NCBI RefSeq assembly: GCF_900660755.1
Contig: NZ_LR215050.1
Location: forward strand, 1,302,001 to 1,366,000
Direction of reading: 5' to 3'
From: Acholeplasma hippikon
GTDB taxonomy: Bacteria > Bacillota_I > Bacilli_A > Acholeplasmatales > Acholeplasmataceae
Length of the DNA stretch: 64,000 bases
A program made the position numbers and the translations under genes. Below the pieces are notes generated by a model. That model made no database searches. It saw nothing but the letters and a program-made list of their open reading frames with translations, and was not told the DNA's origin. Shown here one piece after another: positions 29,887-37,888 of the stretch. How positions within the stretch are numbered: the first letter of the stretch is position 1; every line of letters starts with the position of its first letter.

Positions 29887-30432
29887 ATGAATATTGCTGA
29901 ACAAATCATTTTAAAAAGAAAAGAAATAAATATGACACAAAAAGAATTAGCAGAAAAGTTGGGAGTATCTGACAAAACTGTTTCTCGCTATGAACAAGGA
30001 ACAAGTATTCCTGATGTTCAAATGCTTAAAAAAATTGGTGATATCTTATCGATTGATTTTAAAGCATATTTTGAACAAGATCTTAAACAACAAACACCAA
30101 AGAAATTAAATGATTATGAAGAAATGAAGAAGTTTAGAAAAGGTTATTTCATGAGTTTTTTCTTATTCTTATTTTCTGCATTCTTAATTTTTCTAATTAA
30201 ATCATCTAATGGACAAACTGATAGCATTTCATACATCTTAAATCCATTCTTTCTAATCATGGCACTTATTATGGTGATGTATGCCATTATGGTTTATTCA
30301 TTAAGAATGATTGGATACTTATTTTTCTTAAAAGATAAGAAAGATAAGAAAATATATTATAAAGAAATATTCAGTTCAATCTTTATGTTGTCTTTAGCAC
30401 TCTTATTCTTAGTATTTAGTTTCATAGCATAA
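29887..30432 (+). CDS. XRE-family HTH regulator with C-terminal membrane helices
   Basis: 181 aa. Residues 5-60 form a Cro/C1-type helix-turn-helix (MTQKELAEKLGVSDKTVSRYE). From about residue 87 there are three hydrophobic helices, so the DNA-binding domain is tethered to the membrane. It is preceded by AGGTGG and a weak promoter (TTGGAA about 29836, AATAAT about 29859). It is monocistronic, ended by its own terminator, and lies just upstream of the AgrA/AgrC-like pair. It shares the HTH-plus-membrane architecture with the proteins at 40050 and 43429 but is not linked to a DegV gene. Its target is unknown; a small hairpin (29810-29826) ahead of the gene could be its operator or a second terminator. 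Confidence 0.8.
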   Translation: MNIAEQIILKRKEINMTQKELAEKLGVSDKTVSRYEQGTSIPDVQMLKKIGDILSIDFKAYFEQDLKQQTPKKLNDYEEMKKFRKGYFMSFFLFLFSAFLIFLIKSSNGQTDSISYILNPFFLIMALIMVMYAIMVYSLRMIGYLFFLKDKKDKKIYYKEIFSSIFMLSLALLFLVFSFIA

Positions 30433-30443
30433 TATAAACAATC

Positions 30444-30475
30444 AAAAACTATGAGGATACCTTCATAGTTTTTTT
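30444..30475 (+). terminator. Rho-independent terminator after the XRE gene
   Basis: AAAAACTATGA pairs perfectly with TCATAGTTTTT around an 8-nt loop and is followed by more T residues. Confidence 0.9.
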
Positions 30476-30790
30476 ATTTTATAAATGATATTTAAAAGCA
30501 TTTAAAAACTTACTTTCCCAGTAGTTTATTAAAAATCTTTTTTGAATTAAAAATGTAATAACAATAATAGATGCAGTCTGTTTTGATATAATTTCAGTAA
30601 GAAAGTTGGTTTTTGGTTTAGATTTACCAGGTTAGATCCATTTGATTGCTACAGTGTATAATCCAGAGAAACTAAGTCAACAAGCGATTCAAATTAATCT
30701 TATGGTCATGCTAATTTGCAAATAATGGGAGTTATTAAGATGACAGATAGTAAGAAACAAATCAGGTGAGATGAAGGTCTTGTCGTTAGA
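30476..30790 (+). pseudogene. Gene-poor stretch with a possible degraded coding remnant
   Basis: No intact gene is seen between the terminator and the response regulator. A TATAAT at 30587-30592 may be a -10 box. From about 30636 a frame reads IHLIATVYNPEKLSQQAIQIN and, after a two-base slip near 30699, continues YGHANLQIMGVIKMTDSKKQIR to a TGA at 30767. An in-frame stop at 30633 precedes it. The composition looks protein-like, suggesting the eroded end of a gene, but I cannot name the family. I found no small gene resembling an AgrD-type pheromone precursor here. Confidence 0.3.
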
Positions 30791-31531
30791 TTGGCAATAG
30801 TTGAAGACAATAAAGATGAACTAAAAATTATGATTGATGAATTAAATCAATGTAGTAAAGAACTTGGTGTTAAATTTGAATTATCATTTTTTGAGTCTGC
30901 CGAAGCTTTACTTTTTTACGTAAGTGAGAATCCAAATCAATTTGAAATTATCTATTTAGATATTATGTTAAAGAGCAAGTCTGGTGTAGAAGCAGCAACT
31001 GAACTTAGAAATAAAGGTTCACGCTCAATCTTAATTTTTGTAACATCCAGTGAAGAGTTCTTATTAGATGCTTTTGATGTACAGGCATTAAACTATTTAA
31101 TTAAACATAAGTTTACACATGAGAAATTTAAATCAGTTTTAGAAAAGGCAATTTCTCAAATTGAATCTGAGCAAAAGAAAGTATTTGTTTGTGAGTATAA
31201 AGGAAATAAGTATGTTATTCCTTTACATAAGATTATGTACTTTGAAGTTTTTAATAAATTAGTAACCGTACATTATGGAAATGAAGAAATTAGTTTCTAT
31301 AGTAATTTAAATGAGACAGTTGAAAAGTTGGATCCAACATATTTTATTCAAGTACATCGCTCATTTATAGTTAATTTAAACTTTATTACGAGTGTTTATA
31401 AAAACACAATTAAATTAAAGAGTGGAATAGAAATTCCAATAGGTAAAACCTATATGGATTTCTTTGAGGCTGCCTTTGTTAAATATATGAGTAAACATGA
31501 CATGTCAAAAATAAAGGAGGAAATTAAATGA
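30791..31531 (+). CDS. LytTR-family response regulator (AgrA/ComE-like)
   Basis: 246 aa. A receiver domain (residues 1-125) has the acidic pair E5-D6, phospho-acceptor D57 in IIYLDIML, and the conserved T/S and K positions (VTSSEE, LIKHKF). A LytTR DNA-binding domain (about 140-236) carries the IMYFEVFNK and FIQVHRSFIVNLNFI motifs. The gene starts at TTG; two codons earlier a GTT sits where a conventional start would give the usual receiver N-terminus, so the start is slightly uncertain. AAGG lies 13 bp upstream. It overlaps the histidine kinase gene by 4 bp. LytTR regulators bind direct repeats about 21 bp apart; exactly such repeats lie upstream of the secreted-protein operons at 32961, 36440 and 46289, making these the likely targets. 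Confidence 0.88.
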   Translation: MAIVEDNKDELKIMIDELNQCSKELGVKFELSFFESAEALLFYVSENPNQFEIIYLDIMLKSKSGVEAATELRNKGSRSILIFVTSSEEFLLDAFDVQALNYLIKHKFTHEKFKSVLEKAISQIESEQKKVFVCEYKGNKYVIPLHKIMYFEVFNKLVTVHYGNEEISFYSNLNETVEKLDPTYFIQVHRSFIVNLNFITSVYKNTIKLKSGIEIPIGKTYMDFFEAAFVKYMSKHDMSKIKEEIK

Positions 31532-32898
31532 TATATGCTGCTTTAGCTGTTTTACTTTTGTATAACGTTGCCTATGTTGCATACTTCATTAAATTATCAC
31601 CAGCAAAAAATAGACATAGATATTTTATTATTGGATTATTGATTCTTTTTCAAAGTGCAGTTTATATCATTGGAGATAAAAACTTTCCACTGACAATCTT
31701 TATTTTAAATACAGCTGCAATTTACGTAACCATTCGATTAGTTACTAACCTTAATATGATTCAAGGCGCGTTTGCTGCCGGTATGGGGGTAATTAATGTA
31801 AATAGTATTAGAAACATTATTAATGCGACCTTTTCTATTATGTTCATTAATGATGGAAACTTTTATTTAATTAATGATCCTGATGTTTATCATGTAGTAA
31901 CATTACTTGCCTTTCCGGTTGCTATGGCAATATTTATTATCTTAAGAGCGTTTATCTTCGAAGATTTAAAGATGAAAAGATTTTTATATGCTAATACACC
32001 ATTAAGGTTAGTAGTTATTTATCAATTATTTTCTGTAGTTAATTTAGTATTAATTAATTCAGTTTCATTGGTTAATCGCCAAGCTCCAATACTTTCTATT
32101 GAATATTATATGGCAATTGGGGTAACCTGTTTAATCATAATTTATATGATGTATGTGGTAATGTATTATACGATTAAGTATTTTGAACGACAACGTATTG
32201 AATCAAGAAACGCTATGCTAGTAGCATCTTATGAACAACAATTAAGCCACTATAAGAAGTTAGAAAATTTTTATAATAGTTACCGTAAATTCAAACATGA
32301 TTATGAAGGTGTGGTTGGCACGTTAAGAAACATGGTGAATAATAGTGAAAACCAAGAAGCTAAAGATACATTAGAACAAATGGATCAATTAGTTTATAAC
32401 GCTTTAGAACTACCAAAGCGTTATTCTAACAATATGATATTTGATGCATTAATGCAAGAACTGGCAACAAAATGTAAAGAAAATAATATTACTTTAACAT
32501 TTGAAGGGTCAGAACCAATGCATACGCATTTAACCTTATTAGAAAAAATAAGTTTATTCCACAACCTAACCTCAAATGCCTATGAAGCAACTTTAAAAGT
32601 AAAAGATGAATCAAAACGTTATATTTATATGAAAATAACGAATCAAGAGAATTGGGCAAGTATTTATATTGAAAACTCATATAACGGTAAGTTAAAGCAA
32701 GAACATGGTAAATACATGACGACCAAAAAGGATGTTGACTCACATGGGTTTGGGTTAGAAAACATTATTGACATTACAAAACGTTTAGGTGGTTTTTATA
32801 CCATTGAACCTAATCTATTAAAAGAAGTTTTTACCGTATCTGTTTTGCTACCAAGAGACTTAAAAAAACCAATCATTATAGAAGAATATATAGACTAG
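31528..32898 (+). CDS. AgrC/ComD-like sensor histidine kinase (GHKL type)
   Basis: 456 aa. About six membrane helices span residues 1-215, then a coiled segment leads to the phospho-acceptor box KFKHDYEG with His near residue 257. A GHKL ATPase domain has an N box (FHNLTSNAYEA) and a G box (SHGFGLENI). This is the HPK10 architecture of quorum-sensing peptide receptors. It overlaps the regulator by ATGA and has a strong SD (AAGGAGG). No agrB or agrD homologue is adjacent, so the ligand is unknown: it may be imported, encoded elsewhere, or a non-peptide signal. Confidence 0.88.
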   Translation: MIYAALAVLLLYNVAYVAYFIKLSPAKNRHRYFIIGLLILFQSAVYIIGDKNFPLTIFILNTAAIYVTIRLVTNLNMIQGAFAAGMGVINVNSIRNIINATFSIMFINDGNFYLINDPDVYHVVTLLAFPVAMAIFIILRAFIFEDLKMKRFLYANTPLRLVVIYQLFSVVNLVLINSVSLVNRQAPILSIEYYMAIGVTCLIIIYMMYVVMYYTIKYFERQRIESRNAMLVASYEQQLSHYKKLENFYNSYRKFKHDYEGVVGTLRNMVNNSENQEAKDTLEQMDQLVYNALELPKRYSNNMIFDALMQELATKCKENNITLTFEGSEPMHTHLTLLEKISLFHNLTSNAYEATLKVKDESKRYIYMKITNQENWASIYIENSYNGKLKQEHGKYMTTKKDVDSHGFGLENIIDITKRLGGFYTIEPNLLKEVFTVSVLLPRDLKKPIIIEEYID

Positions 32899-32903
32899 AA
32901 AAG

Positions 32904-32946
32904 ATAGGGATCATACAATTTTACACATTTGTATGTTCCTTTTTTT
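32904..32946 (+). terminator. Terminator after the two-component system
   Basis: GGATCATACAA and TTGTATGTTCC form an 11-bp stem with one mismatch, followed by seven T residues. Confidence 0.8.
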
Positions 32947-32960
32947 GTTTAAAAACGGTT

Positions 32961-33008
32961 TTTTAGGGGTAAAAAAGTGACATTTAGGGAATTTTAGGGG
33001 CTTATGAT
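32961..33008 (+). promoter_or_regulatory. Predicted LytTR-regulator site and activated promoter of the first secreted-protein operon
   Basis: TTTTAGGGG at 32961-32969 and CATTTAGGGAA at 32981-32991 put TTTAGGG cores exactly 21 bp apart, and a third core (TTTTAGGGG) sits at 32992-33000. A -10-like TATGAT lies at 33003-33008 with no -35 box; the second half-site occupies the -35 position. The same element, gapless, occurs at 36440 and, inverted, at 46289. Direct repeats with a 21-bp period near -35 are typical of AgrA/ComE binding. Confidence 0.65.
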
Positions 33009-33078
33009 GCCCTTTTTATTTATATTTATTGGCGAGAAACAAAAAACTGATTAGCCAAGATTGAGGAGGAATACATAT

Positions 33079-33804
33079 TTGAAAAAAACATTTTTATTAA
33101 TCTTTTTAGCAGTCGTCGTTTTTGTAAGTTCACTAGGTATAGGTTATGCGGTCTTAGGTGGCGTAAATGCTAATTTAACTGAAAGGGCAACATTTACTGG
33201 TTTAGGTAGTTTTAGAAAATCTATTCCAGCGCCATATGCTAACAATTCTACAGTGACAGTAAATGGAATTACTTATAAATTTAGCACAGCTACAAATTCA
33301 TATGGTGTTACGGAAATACCAAAGCAAGAAACAGTAACCATTCCTGCAACTGTTAATGGTTATCCGGTGACAACTGTACATTCAACAACCACTGGTACAC
33401 TTTCATTAAATTATGCTACAAAAGTGGTTAACCTTGGTGAGAATGTCACTATACTTGAAGCAAATTCATTTGATAAATTATCAAACCTAAATACAGTTAA
33501 CGGCATGGAACGTGTTCAGTATATTGGAGCAAGTGCATTTAAAAGTCGTTTTTCTCTTAGGGAAATAACTTTAAGAGATATTCAATATATTGGAGCAAGT
33601 GCATTTGAAGGAGACTTTGGATTAAAACTTAATTGGCAAGTTCCTGATGAAAACCTAATAACTTTATCTATTGGAGCAAGTGCATTCAAAAGTGCTGGAT
33701 CAAGTAGTACTGTCAATATTCGTTTATATGCTGGAACATATGATAATACATCATCAACTGGTTCATTTGTTTCATCCAAGATTGTAGTCACAATTATCAC
33801 ATAG
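33079..33804 (+). CDS. Secreted BspA-type leucine-rich repeat protein with SipW-type signal peptide
   Basis: 241 aa from a TTG start at 33079, chosen because GAGGAGG (33063-33069) lies 9 bp before it; an earlier in-frame TTG at 33061 would put that SD inside the gene. The N-terminus (KKTFLLIFL...GIGYAVLGG) is a signal peptide ending in the G-x-x-Y-A pattern of SipW-dependent exports. Residues of about 80-230 carry LRR_5/BspA repeats, with three copies of IGASAFKS/EG. BspA-like repeats mediate adhesion in other bacteria. First gene of a four-gene operon that ends with a SipW-like peptidase; preceded by the predicted LytTR site. Paralogue of the protein at 36542. Confidence 0.8.
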   Translation: MKKTFLLIFLAVVVFVSSLGIGYAVLGGVNANLTERATFTGLGSFRKSIPAPYANNSTVTVNGITYKFSTATNSYGVTEIPKQETVTIPATVNGYPVTTVHSTTTGTLSLNYATKVVNLGENVTILEANSFDKLSNLNTVNGMERVQYIGASAFKSRFSLREITLRDIQYIGASAFEGDFGLKLNWQVPDENLITLSIGASAFKSAGSSSTVNIRLYAGTYDNTSSTGSFVSSKIVVTIIT

Positions 33805-33814
33805 GGGGCTAATC

Positions 33815-34339
33815 ATGAAAATTATTAAATTAGCAATTATATCACTTATGATTGTTTTCTGTTCATTTGGTATAGCTTACGCATTCACTTTTAATAAAGC
33901 AGATGATCTAAGAACAAACTTAGCATTTGAATTAGATGCTTATGCAGTATTTGGTGATGTTTCAATCACGAATATCACAATTGAAAGAGATTATGAAATA
34001 GTCGAGGATGTAGTAATTGATTCGGATTTAGACTTATATAGAGTTGTTATAGATTATGAAATTTTAACTGATAAAGAATTTCCTTCGGAAGGCATATACG
34101 CCTATTTAACGGCTTCATTTCTTAATGAAGAAGTAAGTGAACTTATAAACGTAACTTCATCTGAAATGGATATCAATATGGTCAATTCTTCAAAGATAGT
34201 TGGATCATTTGAGGTTTACTTTTATTGGAATATAGGCGTTAGTACATTGACATATGAACAATATCAAGTACTTCAATCAGCAGTTGATGAAAATGGAAAA
34301 ATCGCATTAAAATTACAGATTAATCAAATAATTCAATAA
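33815..34339 (+). CDS. Small secreted protein with SipW-type signal peptide, function unknown
   Basis: 174 aa. The signal peptide ends in SFGIAYAFTF, again the SipW-type cleavage pattern. The mature part is acidic and predicted to be mostly beta strands (ITNITIERDYEIVED, LYRVVIDYEIL), the profile of TasA/CalY-like matrix proteins, though I see no motif that proves that family. It lies 10 bp after the leucine-rich repeat gene. Its counterpart in the second operon is the protein at 37251, which has the same size and gene order. Confidence 0.6.
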   Translation: MKIIKLAIISLMIVFCSFGIAYAFTFNKADDLRTNLAFELDAYAVFGDVSITNITIERDYEIVEDVVIDSDLDLYRVVIDYEILTDKEFPSEGIYAYLTASFLNEEVSELINVTSSEMDINMVNSSKIVGSFEVYFYWNIGVSTLTYEQYQVLQSAVDENGKIALKLQINQIIQ

Positions 34340-34382
34340 ACAACTTAAAAAATTATTAGATCAAATTCATTTTGTTAAATCG

Positions 34383-34409
34383 TTCTTAATCATCTCATTG
34401 GGTTAAGAA
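34383..34409 (+). promoter_or_regulatory. Conserved leader stem-loop before the small secreted protein
   Basis: TTCTTAA and TTAAGAA flank a 13-nt loop containing CATTGGG, 22 bp before the strong SD (AAAGGAG). No T-run follows. An equivalent hairpin with CATTGG in its loop precedes the paralogous gene on the other strand (46178-46207), so it is probably a functional RNA element rather than a terminator. Confidence 0.55.
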
Positions 34410-34431
34410 AATAAAATAAAGGAGAATAAAA

Positions 34432-34998
34432 ATGAGAAAAATTATGTTATCAATCATTGCATTATTTGCAATTGTAGGTGTAGTTGGTATGGCTTGGTCA
34501 TTATTTGTTTACAATGATCCAGTAGAACAAGAAGACAATTTATCAATCGTCTTAGATGGATATACTGAAGTAGGTAAATTAACATTAGATGCTCCAGAAT
34601 ATTTTGTAAACAATGTTAAAGTCAATAAAGTAGGAATTTTAATTGATAATCCAACTGATATTTCTAAACACTATGCATCATTCATAGTGACTCATGAATA
34701 CGGAATTGATGGTGCATTAGAACCAGTAAGTGGATTTGAATATTCAGTCCCAGTTGTTACATTAAATAGTGAATTATTAGCTGAGTACTTAGAAGTTAGA
34801 GTAACCGCTGTTACAGTTTTAGGTGAAATAGCGTTCCAAAACGTTACACACGGTAAATATGAAGTAAGATTAGCTTGGAAAGATGGAAAAGCTCCAGCTA
34901 CTGCAGATGCTTACAGAGCATTCAGAGATGTATTCTTAACTGCTACAGCTGACTCAAGCGCATTAATTTCTGTATATATTACAGTAGCTGCTAAATAA
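34432..34998 (+). CDS. Secreted TasA/CalY-like protein (paralogue 1)
   Basis: 188 aa. The N-terminus (RKIMLSIIALFAIVGVVGMAWSLFVYNDP) fits a SipW-type signal. The mature part runs through the shared block NLSIVLDGYTEVGKLTLDAPEYF and ends in a strand (SVYITVAAK). It is clearly homologous, about half identical by eye, to the minus-strand protein at 45580-46149. Length, all-beta appearance and linkage to a SipW-like peptidase match TasA/camelysin fibre proteins, but the assignment rests on context and on the signal peptide. Codon use and the strong SD suggest high expression. Confidence 0.6.
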   Translation: MRKIMLSIIALFAIVGVVGMAWSLFVYNDPVEQEDNLSIVLDGYTEVGKLTLDAPEYFVNNVKVNKVGILIDNPTDISKHYASFIVTHEYGIDGALEPVSGFEYSVPVVTLNSELLAEYLEVRVTAVTVLGEIAFQNVTHGKYEVRLAWKDGKAPATADAYRAFRDVFLTATADSSALISVYITVAAK

Positions 34999-35018
34999 TT
35001 GACGATCGAGGTGCCTTT

Positions 35019-36275
35019 ATGAATATAAGTCAATTAATCACATGGGTTATTGCTCCAGTGGCACTAATTTCATTCATCGTAGTCTTTACACTCTTATTGC
35101 TAAATATGAATGAGAAAGAAAGATTGCTTATAACAGAAGGTGTTAGAGATAATGAAATTATTAAAAGCAATATACGAAAAGAAAATAAAAGTAATAAAGT
35201 TATAAATGGTATTGGTAATATCTTAGAGGCAATTGTAATGATAATTCTAGTAGGTATTATTGGATTTGGTCTATTCTACCAATTCAGTGATCAAAAAGAA
35301 TCGTTACTTAATTCTCAAGTTATGGTGATTGCTTCTAACTCAATGGCAGAAATAAACTCAAGAAACACATTAGTTTTAGAAAATAATTTAGGTAATCAAT
35401 TTACAAAAGATGATGTGATTGTCTTAGAAAATTTACCTAAAGAAGAAGATATTAAATTATTTGATATCATTGGATACTATAATCCATATTTAAAGAAAAC
35501 GATTATTCATAGAGTTGTTGAGATTATTGAAAATGAAGCTGGATTAAGTTTTCGTTTTCAAGGAGACGCAAACCCCTCAAAAGATTCAGTCATTGTTAAA
35601 TATGATGATATGATTGGAATTTACAATGGTCAAAAATATGAAAAATTAGGATCAATTGTGCGATTTGCACGTTCTCCATTCGCAATGATGGTGATGATTG
35701 TGATTCTATATATTGTAATTTTTGAAGAAATCATTTATAGAAAAATCGTTAAAGCAATTAAAGCGCGCGAAGCACTCTTAAACAGATGGAAAGAATCCCA
35801 ATACTTATTAGAAGCTCCAGACCCAGAAATAGAAGTTCAGATTGAAACTTTAAATGAACAAAAGCGCATTGAAAACGAATTAAAAAAGATGCGTGCTGGT
35901 AAATATGAAATTATAGAAGATGATAGTAAGTATAGATTCCAACTTTACGATTTTGAAGGTGAGATATTATGTCGTAGTGAATCTTATTCTTCAATAAAAC
36001 AATGTGAATACCGTTTAAGATCACTTGCTCAAACGGTTGAAGAAGGTCGTTACGAAATCTATAAAGACCGTCGTGGTGTATATCAAATTAAAATGTATAC
36101 AGCAAATAAACGATTATTAATTTTAGGTGCAACGCATCGTTCACTTAAGAAAGCTAAAGAAGCTTTAGCACAGATTGAAGCATTGTCACAATCTGCTCAA
36201 GAATTATCACTTAATAACCAAGAGGTAGAAGTTGAAGCAGTATTAGATCAAGAACAAGTGCTTCAAACAATTTAA
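35019..36275 (+). CDS. SipW-type signal peptidase I fused to two YegP (DUF1508) domains
   Basis: 418 aa. Membrane helices lie near residues 8-29, 65-88 and 230-252. The peptidase core has Ser108 in ASNSMA, His164 in IIHRVVEI (His instead of the Lys of ordinary bacterial enzymes), and GDANPSKD with Asp183 and Asp189. That is the ER-type (S26B) Ser/His/Asp pattern of SipW. The C-terminal 120 residues contain two tandem repeats (from about residues 293 and 342; YEIIEDDSKYRFQLY and YEIYKDRRGVYQIKMY) that match the YegP/DUF1508 fold. I know of no standard SipW with such a tail. It would sit on the cytoplasmic side and might bind a ligand or partner. It should cleave the SipW-type precursors of the neighbouring genes. 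Last gene of the operon, 20 bp after the TasA-like gene. Confidence 0.85.
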   Translation: MNISQLITWVIAPVALISFIVVFTLLLLNMNEKERLLITEGVRDNEIIKSNIRKENKSNKVINGIGNILEAIVMIILVGIIGFGLFYQFSDQKESLLNSQVMVIASNSMAEINSRNTLVLENNLGNQFTKDDVIVLENLPKEEDIKLFDIIGYYNPYLKKTIIHRVVEIIENEAGLSFRFQGDANPSKDSVIVKYDDMIGIYNGQKYEKLGSIVRFARSPFAMMVMIVILYIVIFEEIIYRKIVKAIKAREALLNRWKESQYLLEAPDPEIEVQIETLNEQKRIENELKKMRAGKYEIIEDDSKYRFQLYDFEGEILCRSESYSSIKQCEYRLRSLAQTVEEGRYEIYKDRRGVYQIKMYTANKRLLILGATHRSLKKAKEALAQIEALSQSAQELSLNNQEVEVEAVLDQEQVLQTI

Positions 36276-36309
36276 AATAAAACAATAAAACTCTTATATA
36301 AACCCCAAA

Positions 36310-36337
36310 CCAAGTTGAATTTAATGACATAACTTGG
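36310..36337 (+). repeat. Inverted repeat after the signal peptidase gene
   Basis: CCAAGTT and AACTTGG, 7 bp, with a 14-nt loop and no T-run. It may stabilise the 3' end of the operon mRNA. Confidence 0.4.
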
Positions 36338-36352
36338 ATAAATAAACCCCTA

Positions 36353-36397
36353 AATTAAAAAGAGTGAGAAAATTGGCTATTTCCATTCTTTTTAATT
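36353..36397 (+). terminator. Probable terminator of the first secreted-protein operon
   Basis: AATTAAAAAGAGTG pairs with CATTCTTTTTAATT (one G-T pair) around a 17-nt loop. The A-rich and T-rich arms supply the T tract. Confidence 0.65.
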
Positions 36398-36402
36398 GAA
36401 GT

Positions 36403-36426
36403 GTTGTGAATTTAACGATTCACAAC
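36403..36426. promoter_or_regulatory. Perfect inverted repeat, candidate operator
   Basis: GTTGTGAAT, six bases, then ATTCACAAC. There is no T-run, and it lies 14 bp upstream of the predicted LytTR site. The first and third units lack this element, so it may bring in a second regulator. Confidence 0.45.
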
Positions 36427-36439
36427 AGCTCAATTATCT

Positions 36440-36485
36440 ATTTAGGGTATAAAAAGTGTCATTCAAGGAATTTTGATTTAATGAT
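36440..36485 (+). promoter_or_regulatory. Predicted LytTR-regulator site and promoter of the second secreted-protein operon
   Basis: TTTAGGG at 36441-36447 and the degenerate half-site CATTCAAGGAA at 36460-36470 align without gaps to the element at 32961, including the central AAAAAGTG and trailing TTTT. A weak -10 (AATGAT, 36480-36485) lies at nearly the same distance. Confidence 0.6.
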
Positions 36486-36541
36486 AAAAATAAAGAATTA
36501 TACTTAAAGTAGATATTAAAGAGGATAAAAAAGGTATAAGT

Positions 36542-37240
36542 ATGAGATATTTAACAAACACAATTATGTTATTCATACTTTTAATCATCTCAAGCATCTC
36601 ACTTACTTACTCAGTCATCTTATTATTTGAGGGATTAGAGAAAAATAATATAATTTCAAAAAATGAATCTAATATCCCTTTAAAGGCAACTTTAAATGGT
36701 CTGTACTTTGAATTCGATGAAACAACAGATACATATGTTGTAACAGGAGCATTAGATGAAGTAGATGTGGTTTTAATACCAGATATGCTTTATGGTTATA
36801 AAGTAGAATCCATTAAAGGTTTTGCTTTTTATCAAAACCAAAAAATTGAAACCATATTCTTTGGTGCTAATGTTAAAGAAATAGGTGAAAGTGCGTTTTT
36901 TGAAGCGAAGAACCTAACATACATCTATAACATGGATCATGTTGAAGTTATTGAAGCGTATGCATTTTATAATGATAATTCATTAATTACACCACTTGAT
37001 TTTTATGATATTAGATATATTGGTGAAAGTGCATTTAGTGGAGTAGAAAACATAAGTCAGTTATCTTTTCATTTAAATGAAGAGAATTTAAAAGAACTAT
37101 ACATTGGACACTACGCATTTCATCGAACTTTTAAATTATCAAATGAAGTTGTACTATATGAAAAAACGTTTGAATTAACAACTTTTGAATTATCAAATAT
37201 TAAGATAGAAGAAATTAAAATATACGATGTGATTCGTTAA
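36542..37240 (+). CDS. Secreted BspA-type leucine-rich repeat protein (paralogue 2)
   Basis: 232 aa. The N-terminal signal or anchor (MLFILLIISSISLTYSVILL) has the T-Y-S variant of the SipW-type pattern. Central LRR_5-type repeats (VKEIGESAFFEAKNL, VEVIEAYAFYNDNSL, IRYIGESAFSGVENI) match the repeat register of the protein at 33079. AAAGG precedes the ATG. It is the first gene of a two-gene operon that repeats the order leucine-rich protein then small secreted protein, but without its own peptidase; the SipW-like enzyme at 35019 would serve both. Confidence 0.78.
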   Translation: MRYLTNTIMLFILLIISSISLTYSVILLFEGLEKNNIISKNESNIPLKATLNGLYFEFDETTDTYVVTGALDEVDVVLIPDMLYGYKVESIKGFAFYQNQKIETIFFGANVKEIGESAFFEAKNLTYIYNMDHVEVIEAYAFYNDNSLITPLDFYDIRYIGESAFSGVENISQLSFHLNEENLKELYIGHYAFHRTFKLSNEVVLYEKTFELTTFELSNIKIEEIKIYDVIR

Positions 37241-37250
37241 GGAGGACATC

Positions 37251-37775
37251 ATGAAAAAATACATTTTACCACTCATTATTGCATGGGCACTTATTGCAAG
37301 TGCAATTGGCATAAGTTATGCTTATTTAAATAATTATAAAAAGGATGATTTTAATTTTAATCTTGAACTCGCTCCATATACTAGTTCAAATATAACAATT
37401 ACTAATTCATTTATCAGGGATAATGGAACAGTTAAGCCAATTACAAACGGCTTTAAAATTGATGATGATCCTGAATATTATCATGTTGTCTTTAGTTTAG
37501 AGGTAACGCCATCAGAAGGAGTTACTTTTAGCGGAAATGAATCATTGATTGCGACTGTCCAATTTGAAAATGCAACATTGAATTCATTATTTACACCGAT
37601 TATTGTAAATACAGTTACAAAGGTTGGAAATAAATATGTAGGTGATGTTACGATTAAATTCCAAGTCATAACACCAATTACTAATCAAACACAATTAACT
37701 GCATTAACTAATACAGTAAATGCAGCTCTCGCTACAGGTGAAAACAAAATTAATATTAATTTTAGTTTCCAATAG
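37251..37775 (+). CDS. Small secreted protein with SipW-type signal peptide (paralogue of 33815)
   Basis: 174 aa, identical in length to the protein at 33815 and in the same operon position. Its signal peptide ends in GISYAYLNN, the closest match in the window to the G-x-x-Y-A-x-F/L SipW consensus. The mature part is Asn/Thr-rich and predicted to be beta (FNLELAPYTSSNITITNSFI). Strong SD (AAGGAGG), 10 bp after the preceding gene. A TasA/CalY-like structural role is inferred from context only. Confidence 0.6.
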   Translation: MKKYILPLIIAWALIASAIGISYAYLNNYKKDDFNFNLELAPYTSSNITITNSFIRDNGTVKPITNGFKIDDDPEYYHVVFSLEVTPSEGVTFSGNESLIATVQFENATLNSLFTPIIVNTVTKVGNKYVGDVTIKFQVITPITNQTQLTALTNTVNAALATGENKININFSFQ

Positions 37776-37803
37776 AATCTTCAGTAACATTTTCTCCCTC
37801 TAT

Positions 37804-37847
37804 AAAACGTATAAGAAGCTCCCTATTCTTATACGTTTTTTCTTTTT
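37804..37847 (+). terminator. Terminator of the second secreted-protein operon
   Basis: AAAACGTATAAGAA and TTCTTATACGTTTT form a perfect 14-bp stem with an 8-nt loop followed by T-rich sequence. Confidence 0.92.
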
Positions 37848-37888
37848 CATGTAAAATAGAAATATCAAATATAGAAATTAGGTTTGTT

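Noticed and set aside
30740..30800. Short peptides (MTDSKKQIR and MKVLSLDWQ) before the response regulator as pheromones
   Set aside because: Nine residues with no signal, no double-glycine leader and no cysteine; they fit a decayed gene or chance frames better.
32947..33060. c-di-GMP riboswitch in the leader of the secreted-protein operon
   Set aside because: No GEMM-type core could be found; the repeats there fit a protein-binding site, and only a weak TTGGC/GCCAA stem is present in the leader.
33061..33078. Earlier TTG start for the first leucine-rich repeat gene
   Set aside because: The GAGGAGG Shine-Dalgarno sequence would then lie inside the gene, and the extra residues disturb a normal signal peptide.
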